Source: Rhododendron vialii (lineage: Eukaryota > Streptophyta > Magnoliopsida > Ericales > Ericaceae). From it: a stretch of DNA of 64,000 nucleotides. The notes below the pieces were generated by a model. It saw nothing but the letters and a program-made list of their open reading frames with translations. It made no database searches and was not told the DNA's origin. Made by a program: the position numbers and the translations under genes. Below, piece by piece: positions 34,702-46,379 of this stretch. Within the stretch, counting starts at the first letter, position 1. Each line of letters starts with the position of its first letter. The stretch is taken from NCBI RefSeq assembly GCF_030253575.1, contig NC_080562.1:27054352-27118351 (forward strand). The letters are read 5' to 3'.

Positions 34702-37700
34702 TCAGTGATAGCCCTCAATCGTCAGAAAGGTCATCATCGTCGTCGTCATCCTCGTCGTCGTCCTCTCTCTCTCTCGGGTCTCTCTTGTACCCCGAATCGT
34801 CGGCTGAGTCATCGGAGCCGCTACTAAAAGGTGAGCGCCCCTCCCCTGCTCTTCTTCTTCCTCCTCCTCCTCGCTCTCTGTAGAGGTCGCAGCACCTTTC
34901 CTCTTCTTCTGAGCTGGCCCCTGAGCTGGCCTCTTCTGCGTCGGCCTCTTCCTCAGTTCTCGACAAAATGGCGACTTGTCGCTAGTAGAAGTGATCACTA
35001 CTCCTCTCTGCACGCTCGCTGCTAGCCGTGAGGCACCTGCCTGTCTCTGTGCCGCAATAGGAGTCATAGTGGTACTCGGTGCCGTCTTCTTCTGAGGAGG
35101 TGGCTGCACGATTTTCCTCCTAGGAGCTGCCCTAGCCGGTCCCTGCATAATCATAATCATTTCACATTCAGCATCCATTGTACATATTGTATATATTGAA
35201 ATTTTGAAACAGGAAGCATTAAAGGCAGTTCTACTCAGCATACATTGTATCGAAAGCAGATCTATTAAGTGTCAAAGGCGGAACACTCCAAATTTTAAGA
35301 ATATACCTGGGTCTGAACAGCAAGAGCTGAAGCCGCCGGTGGGTAGTGCAACTGCAAGGTGGCGCCCCGCTATCTTGTGAAACTCTTTCTCCATGGCTAG
35401 CATCAAGCAGACGGCTTCTCGCACCCATTCAATTGGGGCTTGTATGTCGGTATGGGAGATCAAAACCAGATGTGTTTTTTTTATATAGCAGCTCAAAGAT
35501 GGAACAAGCAAAGAACAGAACGGAAAGCAAAGACATACCTGCCCTGTGATCGCCGCCGGCTCTGTCCTCGCCGACTCAAACTGAACTGTAGCTGCTTCCC
35601 CCCGAGCATCTTGAATTGCCAAGGTCCACGAAAGCCGAGGAAGCCCCGTCGCTAACGTGTAGTCACTCCTCTCCCTCGAGCGAGCTGCCTTGATACCCTG
35701 GCCCAGTCTCTCCTCACCAGCCTCCAGAGCCTCACCCTGCACCTCTATGTGCTCCAAAACCCCAAGCGGCCTCGCCAAGTGTTGCCTCCTATAGACGACG
35801 TAGTCACGCTCCGCCTCAGGAAAGCGGCAAGGCCTGCCAGAATAGTGAAGAGTCGCAGCTCCGCTAGCGTATACCTGTCTGTATAGGAAGCATGAGGCAG
35901 AAGTGGCCCAGGAGCCTGATACTCGAGAAAACCAAGTGACTGTCGTGTCACCCGGTCTCCCAAGTACCACTGCCACCCGAAGGCCGACTCTAGCAACACT
36001 CAGCTCGCGGTCACCACCCTTCTCCTCGCTAGGTACTCAGGCTCAGGCTCTGCATTGCTCCATGGGGTCCAGTCAACCTGCATGTTGATCAAAGAACACA
36101 GACAAGTAGACCTCAGCGACAACATTAAAGCAATTCAAAGGTGAAGTGATTGGTAGAGGAATCGTTTACCTGAATACCCAACAGCTCATCAAGGTTTGAC
36201 CTGAAGGCTAGAAGGCTCCCTCTCGACTTCTTCTTACCTCTGTGCAAAGGACCCCAAACCATGGCACGGGGAAGCATCCACAAATTCGGGCAATTGTTCT
36301 TCGGGGGATACATCTACAGCACCTCGTAGGCCCATAGCTGCAAGATTGCAAACAATCAAAGCGTCAGAATACGATCCATATGCGAGTCAAAGGCAAGTGC
36401 AAGAATGAATCAAGTTACAAATTTGGTTTCCTACCTCCCATACTCTCCAGTAACCCACTGTCGCCTTCTTTCCTCGTGAGAACTCACCCATGAAGCCGTA
36501 GCAGGTCCCCAAGGCAGCTCCGCCCCAGTCATACCTAGAAGCCATACGCAAGTCACGGAGGGCCGGCAAGTAAGATAGGTATACTGTAGCCTGCTTATTT
36601 GGGTACAGCGTGACCCTAAACAAGTACAACAGATAGGCTCTCGCCATCTGCTCCACCTCATGCACTGTAACCGGTACCCCCACCTGCAAGTACCTCCTGA
36701 ATTGGTCGTAGTGGATCATCTCCGCTTCGCCCGCTGGCGCCTGGCCCAAAAACCACTCTAAAGCCGCTGTATCTCTGTGAACCCCCGAGTCAAACAGGAT
36801 GGGCTCTCCTCCTACCCTCAGGCTAGTAAGAGCTGCAACGTCTGACGGAGTCACCGTCATCTCCCCGATCGGAAGGTGGAAGGTGTTAGACGAATCCCAC
36901 CACCTCTCAGCCAGTGCAGTAAGTAAGGCGTGGTCGCTCTTCACCACCGTCAGAGTGAGAATGAATGGCCCTCACCCTGCAGCATCCACCAGAGCTCTCA
37001 CCCTCTCGGGCAGCCCTTTGTATAGGTCAAGCGAACTCGCAGGACCGCCATGCCCTCGAGTACTAGCCGCTCCTCTCTGCCCATCACAAGAGTCAAAACA
37101 GGTAAAATCCCGTCAGCATATACAATTTGAACAGACAGTCGAATCAAGAATTTCAAAGTCTAGTTTCAAGTTACAAGGCATTCTACCGGTCGATCGCAAT
37201 CAAGGGCATTATTTCTAGTCAATTACATCGAGGTACGTTTTCCAGTCGACTTCAGGAAGTTTTCTACAGTCAGTCGATCAAGCCATTAAGGACTGAGTCA
37301 TCAATCAATTCAAGCTTTCAGGTATGTTCTCCGGATTTGTATTGCATCATAGCATTCTGCTTAGACGATTTCAAGTTCCAAGGTTATTTTACCATTCAAA
37401 GCAGCCTACGGTTGGGTCAAGCCCACTATTGGCAATTCCTGTCTAGTCTAGAGGTACTAGCAGTCAAGTCAATTAATCAGGGCATTCTACCAAGTCGAGT
37501 CCCAAATTCAAGGTGCGTGCATTGCAAGGCTATACGATACAAAGTTAAAGGCAATACAAGCATGATAGTACAAAATGGAAGCTGAAGCAAATTCAGAGAT
37601 ATACCTGTGCCCAAATCACGGATAAGTGTCTGTCGGGGTCCCTCAGCACAAGCTTTGCGTCATAGCTATCGTGACGAGGCGCGTAGCTCTCAACCCCGGA

Positions 37701-38507
37701 AGGTATAAACAGGTGTGGCTCCGGCGGGGCGTAAGTCTCCGCAACAAACCTAGCACGGGGTGCCAGCCGCAAGGACTCGGCCAGTGTCACCCCGCGTACA
37801 TGCACCCATGCCTCCTCTCCAGAAACCCGCTCGTCTATCTCAGTCTCCTGCACAAAGGCCTCTTCCTAAACTCTGGCCCCCTCAGCCTCGGCTCTCAGGC
37901 GCTCCTCCTTCTAAGCCCTCGCTATCTTTCTCTGCCTGTCCTCCCGTGCCGCGACCACCCTCGGGTTCTCTCGGAGCAATCGGCCAAGCTCCTCCTTCGT
38001 CACGAACTCCGCAAAGTCTCCACGCGTAATGGGAACATGTGCTAAAGACCCCGCCGCCGGTCTGAACTCGCCCGCCTCTATCGGTACTTCTCCGGATGCT
38101 TCCTCCACAACCATCGGATCCTTACCTCTTGCCGGATCTCTCGGTGGTGTCTCTGAACGGTCACCGCCACCACCTCCGCTACTGCCGGCTCCGATCGAGC
38201 CCGTACCGGTCACCACCAAAGCCTCCACACCGCTCCTGGGGTCTAGTCAGCTCACCCGCGGGCCCTCCGAACCAGTCGTCATAGGCGTACGCCCCATCCC
38301 TTCTAGCGTACGCCCATTGCCGTCGCCACCAACCTCCGTTGCATGGCCACCGTCGCCGCTGTCACTGCCTGAGACTTCTGCACCAGTGATCGATGATGCT
38401 TCTAGGGTTGCTTGATCGTCGATTTGAGGCCCCGAGGTCTCAATTCCGCCCTTGGGTTGGCTTTCCTCCTCTCCAACACTGCCATTGCCGCCACTGATTT
38501 CAGCCAT
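34702..38507 (-). pseudogene. Antisense accessory gene 2: plant-mobile-domain protein, multi-exon, broken
   Basis: Start at MAEISGGNGS (38507). A low-complexity Ser/Gly/Glu N-terminus runs to about 37910, then a block at 37853-37600 ending CAG/GTATAT (donor). The next exon (about 37080-36430) has GLPERVRALVDAAG, RWWDSSNTFHLPIGEMTVTP and VAALTSLRVGGEP, the core of the plant mobile domain (aminotransferase-like PMD, as in MAIL1/MAIN). Further blocks follow at about 36340-36175 (MYPPKNNCPNLWMLP) and 36080-35500 (FGWQWYLGDRVTRQSLG), and an acidic tail (ESEEEEEEEE) near 34870. In-frame stops after DAAG, before MYPPK and before VLLES mark it as non-functional. Exon limits other than the ones with visible GT/AG are approximate. 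Confidence 0.75.
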
Positions 38508-38840
38508 GGATGAGTGTGAATGAGTGGTTTTGGAAGAAAAATGGTTAAGTGAAGACGAAATACGGAGATTTGGGAGTTCAAAAGTCAAAGTATGGCGGTT
38601 TTTCGTCGTTTGCAGAAGTTATACGACATGGGAGCAGTGTTGGGCCGGGCCTGGGCCGGATCGAGGCTTGAGTTTGCTACAAACCTGGCGTACGCCAGTC
38701 CACTAGCGGCGCACGCCAATAACATCTGGGCCGAAGGCCCAAAATCATTTTGGATTGAAGCCCATTCTCAATTGGAGGCCCAGCCGACCCCGAATCACAT
38801 TGACGCCGCGAGGAGATCATCCCCAAGCAAAGAACCGTTC

Positions 38841-39152
38841 AATTTCAAATCAACGACGATCTATCCGTCTGATTTCAAATCAACGACGATCTATCTGTCC
38901 AATTTCAAATCAACGACGGTCCAACCGTCCAATCTCAAAATCAACGACGGTCGGCCCGTCCAATTTCAAATCAACGACGATCCATCCGCCCGACTTCAAC
39001 TAACGACGGTCCAACCGTCCAATTTCAAATCAACGACGATCTATCCATCCGATTTCAAATCAACGACGATCTATCCGTCCAAATTCAAATCAACGACGGT
39101 CCACCCGTCCAATCGCAAATCAATGACGGTCCGCCCATCCAATTTCAAATCA
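38841..39152. repeat. 30-bp tandem array next to the gypsy polypurine tract
   Basis: Ten units plus a part unit start at 38841, 38871, 38901, 38931, 38962, 38992, 39021, 39051, 39081, 39111 and 39141. The core is TTTCAAATCAACGACG followed by GTCC or ATCT. It lies in the 3' untranslated region of the element, a place known in Tat elements to breed satellite-like repeats. Confidence 0.95.
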
Positions 39153-39372
39153 AGCTAGCAACTCGGAGTTATTCTTGATGGATTATTCCCCAGGAGAGCC
39201 TGCTAAATTACTCTGCTAAAGGCAACCCATCTCAACAGCGGCAAGTGCTTATTCAACCAATCAGGTTCTTTAAAATTCATGTCATATGCAACCTATCCTG
39301 GGTAGCCGAAGAGGGCGTCTAGAAAACCTTTGATGTTACTTGTGCCAAACCAATGGTGCTCCAAGTGCCGTC

Positions 39373-39381
39373 AAAGGGGGG
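39373..39381 (+). other. Polypurine tract of the gypsy element
   Basis: AAAGGGGGG ends four bases before the 3' LTR start at 39386. It confirms the plus orientation. Confidence 0.8.
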
Positions 39382-39385
39382 CTAC

Positions 39386-41377
39386 TGTAGACACCCTATT
39401 CTGGATCATCTGGAATAGTCTATTGATACCCCAATGATGATTAAGGTCAAGAACATTCCTTATTGGTGTGTTTGAGCTCTGAGCTTTCTGAAACCTCATT
39501 CAAACCCTTTCGAATCTCGTTTCAAACCCTTCGAGCTAGAACCAAATGGCCTAAGCCAAATCCTGCTTGCTTATGCCAGTACTACTCTGGCGTGTGCTGG
39601 TAAACTGCCACATGTCGGTCATCGGCTGTTGACTCATTTGATACTAGCGCACGCAAGTACTCTCATGGCCTACGCCAGTCAAAGCCGGTCAAATCATCAC
39701 TATTCAACCACAAGCTCGAGACTTTTGTGGCCACCCTGACGTAGGCTACAGTCTCCTGATGATTATGATCTCGCAGCTGGCTCCCCCACTCTCCTACACC
39801 ACTTTTCAAGCCAAGTCCCATGCATTTAATGCATGGAGGCTCACTCACTAACCAAACCAGCCCTTAACCCATCTGGTTACAGCCCCTCCTCAGTCATCTT
39901 TGGGCTATAAATACACCAATTGCATTCATTTGCAAGGGGTTACTTCCTTCAAGAGCTTTCAAGCCTCTTCTTCCCTTTGTGGTTGGTCTCCTTGCTTCCT
40001 CATTCCCCTTCCATTGAAAGAGAAAGAAAGAAGCCCCTCTAATACACCACCCACACTCATACACTCATCATTCACCTCTCAAACATCAAGTTCAAGGCTC
40101 AAATCTCCTATCAACCTCAAAACCAAAGGTATACCACCTTTGCGTAACTCTTTATTCTGACCCTGAGGGGAGCTAGTGAGGACCAGGCTGGTAATCAATA
40201 CCAGTCCTGGCTTCAAGCTGGCAGAATATTAACAGCCGTATGAAATGAACAATGGCGCACACCAGAACTTACAAGCCGTACGCCAGTTGTGGCAGTATGT
40301 GCACTACTGGCGTGGGGATCATTGATCATCTGTTTCTTGCTTTATTGCTTTTCTTTTATCACCTTATAGCATGCTAAGAATCATTTTCCAGCTTTCTATA
40401 TTTTAGAACTGTGTAGTTGTAGTATCTCAATATTTACTTTCATTTGCTTTGGAAGGCCTTTGGGATCCTTCTGGTCATATTCCAGAGCCCAGGTGATGCA
40501 AAGCCAAGCACTAGACAAGAGGCACAAATGGCGTACGGTCAAACATGACTGGCGTACGGTAGTGATGTCTTGGTCCAGTGGCTGGCCCTTGCATGGTAGC
40601 TAGTTCTGGCCTCTATCTATCTCCCCACACTGTTTATGGAGTGTACTGTCCATCTTATTTCTTTAGATCCATTGTTGTAAGCCGTAACTGCTTAGTATAT
40701 TATTGATAAATTGTGTGATTTGTCCTAGGTGTGCATTAGTCCTTTCCAAAGCCTAGAGGGTTGAAAACAAGAACTGTGGGTCAGTGACAACTGGAGTACG
40801 CTGGTAATATAGTGGCGTGCGCAGGTCGTGCTAGCATGCAGTGGCCTATCCAGTGTATGCTGGTGTGCTGCCTGCGCACATTCTTTCAGGTCAGCGTACC
40901 TCAGTTTGTTTAAATCACCCGCAAGTGCTTGTTCTCAATCTATTTCCTATACCCATCATTTCAATCAAGCATCCATAAACATTTTGCCACATAACTACAA
41001 TTTGTTATGGTATTTAATCCTCATTAACTGTTTCCCCGCCCTAATTGGCTAAAAAGTGATCAACGAGAGAAAAATGCAAATGTTTTTACAAAATGCCCGA
41101 GTAGAGATCGATCTCCGGATTGGGCGAGAGGGGTGCCATAAAACCCTTCCCCTCTCATAACTTGGTTCCCGAACCTCAGATATCGAGAGTGACGACAGAC
41201 CAGTTTATGCCCTTTCAAAATCAAACAACGTAGCAAACGTTTTCAAGTTCGGTTCCTTGGGTGTTTTACCGCAAAACCCGAGTGGCGACTCTGAATTATG
41301 AGTGTTTCGCCGCGCTTTCAAAAAGGGGCGCACCCAATTTTAACATAAACGGAAGATTTTTGGGGCGTGTGCCCACA
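39386..41377 (+). repeat. 3' LTR of the gypsy element
   Basis: 1992 bp, TGTAGACACC ... GTGCCCACA, paired with 12631-14630. It differs by scattered substitutions and small indels throughout, which puts this insertion well before the inner one. Confidence 0.95.
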
Positions 41378-41728
41378 CTCTGTAAGTGCATTTCTTCCGC
41401 GGGCTCTACACTTTTCCTTCCTTGAGGATTTCTATTACCATTGACAACAGAACTATAGAGCTCTACCCTTTTCTCTGATAGTTGAGGTCAGCCATTCTGG
41501 AGTCATTTACCCTGTTCCTTTCATTGTCGTGACAACTTCACATATATTTTTATCCCTTACCATTAGTTTTGACAATCCGAAATCATAAGCCTTTCTTTGA
41601 AATTATCATCTTGAAGGATATTTTGGGGCGTAATGTCTAAAAGGACTACTTTTTGTCGGCACTCTATGTGGAGATGGGCCAGTCCTCGGGCTGTCAAGGA
41701 TAATCCTTCCGGTTTGCCAAGTTAGAGC

Positions 41729-42729
41729 CAGTGCCGGCCCTTACATTTGGGTTGTCCAAGCCCGACCTTCCGCTTAATTGCCCACTAGTGTTAAGTATAA
41801 AAAAAAAAAAGATATACAAGAAAAAAAAATTATATTGTCCATTTAGCTTGAATTACATCATCCAGGTATAGTGCTTTATGATTAACACGATCCTATTCAA
41901 AGAAAATAACTTCTCCTTGCATTTTTTGAAGCAAATTCTTTAATTATTAGATCATCATACTTTAACTTATCCAAATACTTATTTTCAATTGATATCATAA
42001 CCAATCCACTTAATCTCTCTTGTGACATGATAGTCTGAAGATAAGTTTTCATCAACTTCAACTTTGAAAAACTCCTCTCCGCCGAAGCAATTATGATCGG
42101 AATATTCAACAAAATCCGATAAGCAACCCAAACCATTTGAAAACCGTCATATTTCCAATAAGATCTTATAAAATCAAGGATGCCGATCGATTTTGTTACT
42201 TCTCTTGGCAATATTGTTTTCAAATGTCTAAGTTTTTAGAATAACTCCTTCCCGTGAATATCAACATGTTGATTGTATTCCAAGAAACTTTTTATAGTTT
42301 AGTGCAATGCTCTATCAATTGCTTTTCAGCAAACACTCTTGAATTTCACGTTAAACAAAAATCCAACGATTGCTTCATAAAGTTCAAATTACTCAAACCG
42401 GTCCTTAAGTGATGCAAGAGCTTGATCTATGATGCGGAGAAAATAAGAAATTTTTTTTATCTATTATTTATCCCAGGTATAGAAAACCTCACTTTGCCTT
42501 CGTAATTTTCTTAAGTATCATAACTTTTTTAAAGTGGGTGGAGACCATGCATATTTACTTTTTTTTAAAAATTTGAACAAAATTTTTTGGATGATGCCCT
42601 AAAATATATTTTTTTGCTGGATTTCTATTTTTTTTTTTTGTATACATACAAATTTTTTTTTTTTGATTGCCCCTTGCCGGGGGTTGCCCGAGCCAGCCTG
42701 CTTGCGGGGCTTACCCCTGGCCGGTCCTG
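41729..42729 (-). mobile_element. hAT-type transposon, 1001 bp
   Basis: It is flanked by the 8-bp duplication GTTAGAGC (41721-41728 and 42730-42737). Ends are CAGTGCCGGCC (left) and CAGGACCGGCC (right, reverse complement), short inverted repeats. Both the 8-bp duplication and CAG-starting ends are hAT features. It disrupts the kinase N-lobe of copy E. Confidence 0.9.
41897..42223 (-). pseudogene. hAT transposase C-terminal (dimerisation) remnant
   Basis: About 108 codons with NIPIIIASAERSFSKLKLMK and SQERLSGLVMISIEN, the hATC dimerisation region of ZMYM1-like hAT transposases. The catalytic core and the N-terminal zinc finger are missing, so the element is an internally deleted copy and depends on transposase from elsewhere. 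Confidence 0.85.
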
Positions 42730-43330
42730 GTTAGAGCAACCTCTTGGTTTCGTTGAAATACCCATCGATCCAAGGACTCATTACACATGTATTCTATTTG
42801 TAGTCTGTGATTTCTCGGCACAAAACCCGACCAATCGTACCAAAATGAGATGGTGGATGCTGCATGCCTATTGTCTTGACTTCAGTCGAAAGACTTCTTA
42901 TTAACATGGCCTATGCCATCTGGATGCTTCACTGCAACTTTGGTTCCATTGCTTAGAGTATTTTCAAAGACCAATATCTCTATCCAGTAGCGGCCTTGAA
43001 TCTTGTTACCATTCCTGGCATTTGATCAAAGTAATGCTCCCACGGTTTAAACCCCTGTATTGAGATTATGATGCATATACGAAAGACTGCTCTGAAGCCG
43101 GATAACAGCGTGATCACAGATCCCCTTGTTTTTCTTTTAGCGGTATAGGGAACCTCTGATGGAGCAAGAACAGCAGAGTTAGATCTGGACTTTCAGGAGT
43201 AAAGGAGGGCCACCGCGGCACTGCCTATCCACCATTTACTGATGATCCGCCATTTACTGATGAAGCCTTTCAATGAGATAAACGACACATCATTGTGAAG
43301 AAGGGATAATTGGTGCATGCAATGCTGCTC

Positions 43331-46300
43331 CAAACAGATGAGGGGTCATCACCCATAGAGGCAATAAATTTTTTTGTTATGATTTCTTTTTGGCAGAAGG
43401 AAAGGAGATTAATCTATATCTATCGATTCAGTGGTGTAGCCTTGAAATTAGCTTGGTGGGGACACTATTAATTAACTAACACCGTCTTAAATTTTTTATT
43501 TTATTTTTATCTTTCATTGTAAATAATTATAATATAAAAGAAATAAATTTAAAATGTAAAATTTGCTACAGTATACATATATATAACGTTTTATGAAAAG
43601 TAAATACCTAAATTAAAACTTTTGTTTGAAAACTTGAGAGATGTATGCGTTAGAAAGAGGAAAAATGTGTACAAGTTGTACATACAAGTTATCACTGTTT
43701 CCAGAGTCCTCAAACCCTCTCCTGATGCCCCGGCCGTCGCATCCCTCCCGTGAACTCCAAACATCACACAGGCAGGCAAACAATGGACACACCCAGCTGC
43801 CTCCCAAACTCATTCATCCGTTGTTCACTTCAAATTGATGATTCAGTCACTTCAACCATCGTCAAACTCGCCTGCGTTTGGTACCTTGGACTCTCTCTCT
43901 CTCTCCCTCTCTGACACACGCACGCTCAGGGTATTCTTCTTCTAATCATTTTGTATATTTTTTTAAAAATATTTTTCTTAGCCGTCGAACGGAGTTACGG
44001 AGTGTCTTCCTGTAGAATCGGTAGCTGATATATGGAATCCAAAAGCCTCTGCAATCCACCGAACAAATGTTGGAATGCGGTAAGTAATCAAGATTGTTGG
44101 ATTTCATTTGTTCAATTTCTTCCTATTTTTCCTTTTGGCTTGTTTCTATATTTAAGTTTGGTTTAACCATCTATAAATGATATTGTAAACGCAGCACCCA
44201 CAGCATTCCAGTCTTCAAATTTTCTGTAACATTCAAAAGTCAGATGCAATACCTTCCGAACACCGCACCAGTCTTGCCAAAATCGGTAGCAAGCAAAATA
44301 CCTTCAGATCACCGCACCAGTCTTGCCAAAATCGGTAACTATATTACCTTTACAAAACTTCCATCAATTTTTATATTGGAACAGTTGTTGAGAATGGGTA
44401 ACTTACATCCCTGAAATCATATAATTCGTGATTGGTTGTGCCTTTGTGAGCATCCATATGCTCACATTTCTACTTGAATTTTACATTTTTGACAAAACGT
44501 GTGAGAGAAGCATGTATGGATATCCCATCTTGCAAGTTTTAAACAGTTAATTGATTTCCTTGGTGGATCAAGAAGGATTAATATGTCATCAATATAGAGT
44601 ACTTTTTGGTCTAATGGACAATGCTTGGTAACTGTTTGATAGACTGCACGATTGAAAATTTAATGCGAAAAACAATGTGATAATGTATTACAATAGTGCT
44701 AGAAGGGGGACCAGGCACAAACTTTTAGGATCCCCTTGCTTTTTTAAGAGAAAATTGCCTCACGACATTTCCTCAATGTTCTTAAAAACTTGTTTAGGAG
44801 AACACTGGTAAATAGCTATGTTTTGAACTTGTGCCAAAAATGTGGCGCTTATCAATTTTTTGCTTTCCTAATCTATCCAATAAATTTTTATTTTTTTCGC
44901 ACTTTTATTGTTGTCTTAGATGGCTATTTTGCAAAACAGTAAAGCAACCGGCAACCACCCATCAGTTACCGTTACACCCATTATCTATTGTTGTTCTTTT
45001 ATTTTGCAACTACGAATATGGATTGCTGTTCTTGATTAAATCATTTCTATTTGCAATTCCTATTCCTAAATACTTTTAAAAAACAAATCTTCCTGTATTT
45101 GGTTTGTTCCTTTCGATCCTACAATCAAAATCAAATTCTGTTGGTATATGTCAATAGAGATGATGAATTGGAAAATGGGCATCACATCCATTGGACGAAA
45201 TGGATATGCAAGATGAGGGCAGATACCATAAACATGCCCTAAATGGCGTGGCAAAACTCCAATGATATCAATGTCAGCTATCTATGTCATTTGCCAAAAA
45301 TTTTCAAGGGTAAATTTGTTGACGCACATGCAGGTATTTAATGCACATGCTGAGGTATTCCTTCAAAATGCATAGTGGCAGAGGCTATTTGCCAAAAATA
45401 ATCAAAGGTAAATTTGTTGACCTCAGAAACTGAGACAAATCAAATGTCAAAATTATGTGATGGGGTAAACAAACCCATGGCCACCAATATAGATATCCAC
45501 ATAGCTGTATGCTGAGGGAAAATGCAGAGGGAAAGAAAAGCTTTACCACGATGGGGATCTTATTCAGTACTTTTACAAACTTTTACCTGGAGATGTGCTT
45601 ATTTTACTAGCTGATCTATTGTGGGCTGAACTCATCATAGATTAGAATGGTACTTCTGTGAAACAAACAAGGAAAAGGAAAAAGTAATCGACATTTGATG
45701 GTATTCCTGTGACTAGAAGAACATGATTCTCACCAATATATAGACATGAAACATTCTTAGGTGTTCCATTTACTTTTTAAGAAGTGATTGTGTTCTTTTT
45801 CATCTGGAGACTGGAATTCCTCAGAAAATCTCTTTTGTACTCTTCTTGTTTGTTAATTTTACAGTGTCCATATTTGTAACCGAAAGTAGGGTTCTTGTGA
45901 TGCCATCATGCCACCATCAAGAGTGAGCTTTTTTTTTTTATACAAAAAAGGGTGCCATTTATGATTCCAAAGTATCTAAAGTAATAAAACTTTAGCTTTG
46001 CCCTTTAGTATCTCAGAGTTTGTGTTCTATCTTTCTCTCATACTGATGTTGCCATGTTCGTTGTAAACCAGATGGCCAGCACATGAGCATGTGGTACAGG
46101 ATGTGGCGTGCATTATCGTGTCAACTCCATCTAGTAGAGGTGCAACTCATTGTTCCATTACGAACTTGGAACTTGAGTAGATCGTTCACGCAAAAGCTGA
46201 GGTATATCCAACAATTTCTCTATTACTGTTTTGGAGCAAAAGATTTGAGCTTGAATATGTTTCTTGAAAATGGTAAAATTGTCCATTTATATGCAAAGCT

Positions 46301-46379
46301 CCAAATACATAGCCACAAACACCCCCGCGTTGACTTTTTGTACCAACTCACCTTCCAGTGGTCTGTATCAGATGACAAA
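43331..46379. other. Spacer with possible exon scraps, no supported gene
   Basis: A GA/CT microsatellite (about 43893-43911), a donor-like GCG/GTAAGT near 44078, and many short frames. No domain is recognised on either strand. T-runs at about 45930. Relation to the CNOT10-like fragment to the right is possible but not shown. Confidence 0.4.

Larger units (their letters stand above)
12631..41377 (+). mobile_element. Ty3/gypsy (Tat-type) LTR retrotransposon, complete but decayed
   Basis: It is bounded by LTRs of 2000 and 1992 bp with TG...CA ends, flanked by CTATG (left) and CTCTG (right), a 5-bp target duplication with one change. Order: LTR, PBS, gag, protease, RT, RNase H, second RNase H, integrase, antisense accessory genes, tandem repeats, PPT, LTR. 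The second RNase H after the usual one, the long 3' region and the antisense genes are features known for the Tat lineage. The LTRs differ by about nine substitutions and one indel in the first 190 bases, and the frames hold many stops, so the copy is old and cannot move on its own. It contains an 8.2-kb younger element. Confidence 0.9.
41378..43330 (-). pseudogene. Kinase copy E, main part, interrupted by a hAT element
   Basis: On the minus strand this holds the transmembrane/juxtamembrane part (about 43200-43000), the kinase N-lobe (about 42980-42740), then after the hAT insertion the catalytic-loop region (about 41720-41500; the text reads like HIECRQK and ITPQNIL in place of HLDIKPQNILL) and the activation loop up to the gypsy boundary. 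Base substitutions and indels are much more numerous than in copies A, C and D, and no frame stays open for long. The catalytic HLD seems lost. It is the oldest member visible and served as a landing site for two or more transposons. Confidence 0.75.

Noticed and set aside
34831-35025. Plus-strand Leu/Phe-rich frame as a membrane peptide
   Set aside because: It is the antisense shadow of the acidic tail (poly-Glu) of accessory gene 2.
37127-38415. Plus-strand frames of 100-150 codons in the gypsy 3' region
   Set aside because: They lie opposite or between exons of the antisense plant-mobile-domain gene and have only low-complexity Pro/Ser content.
38841-39152. CRISPR-like array of 30-bp repeats
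   Set aside because: The units are head to tail with no unique spacers and lie in a plant retrotransposon 3' region.
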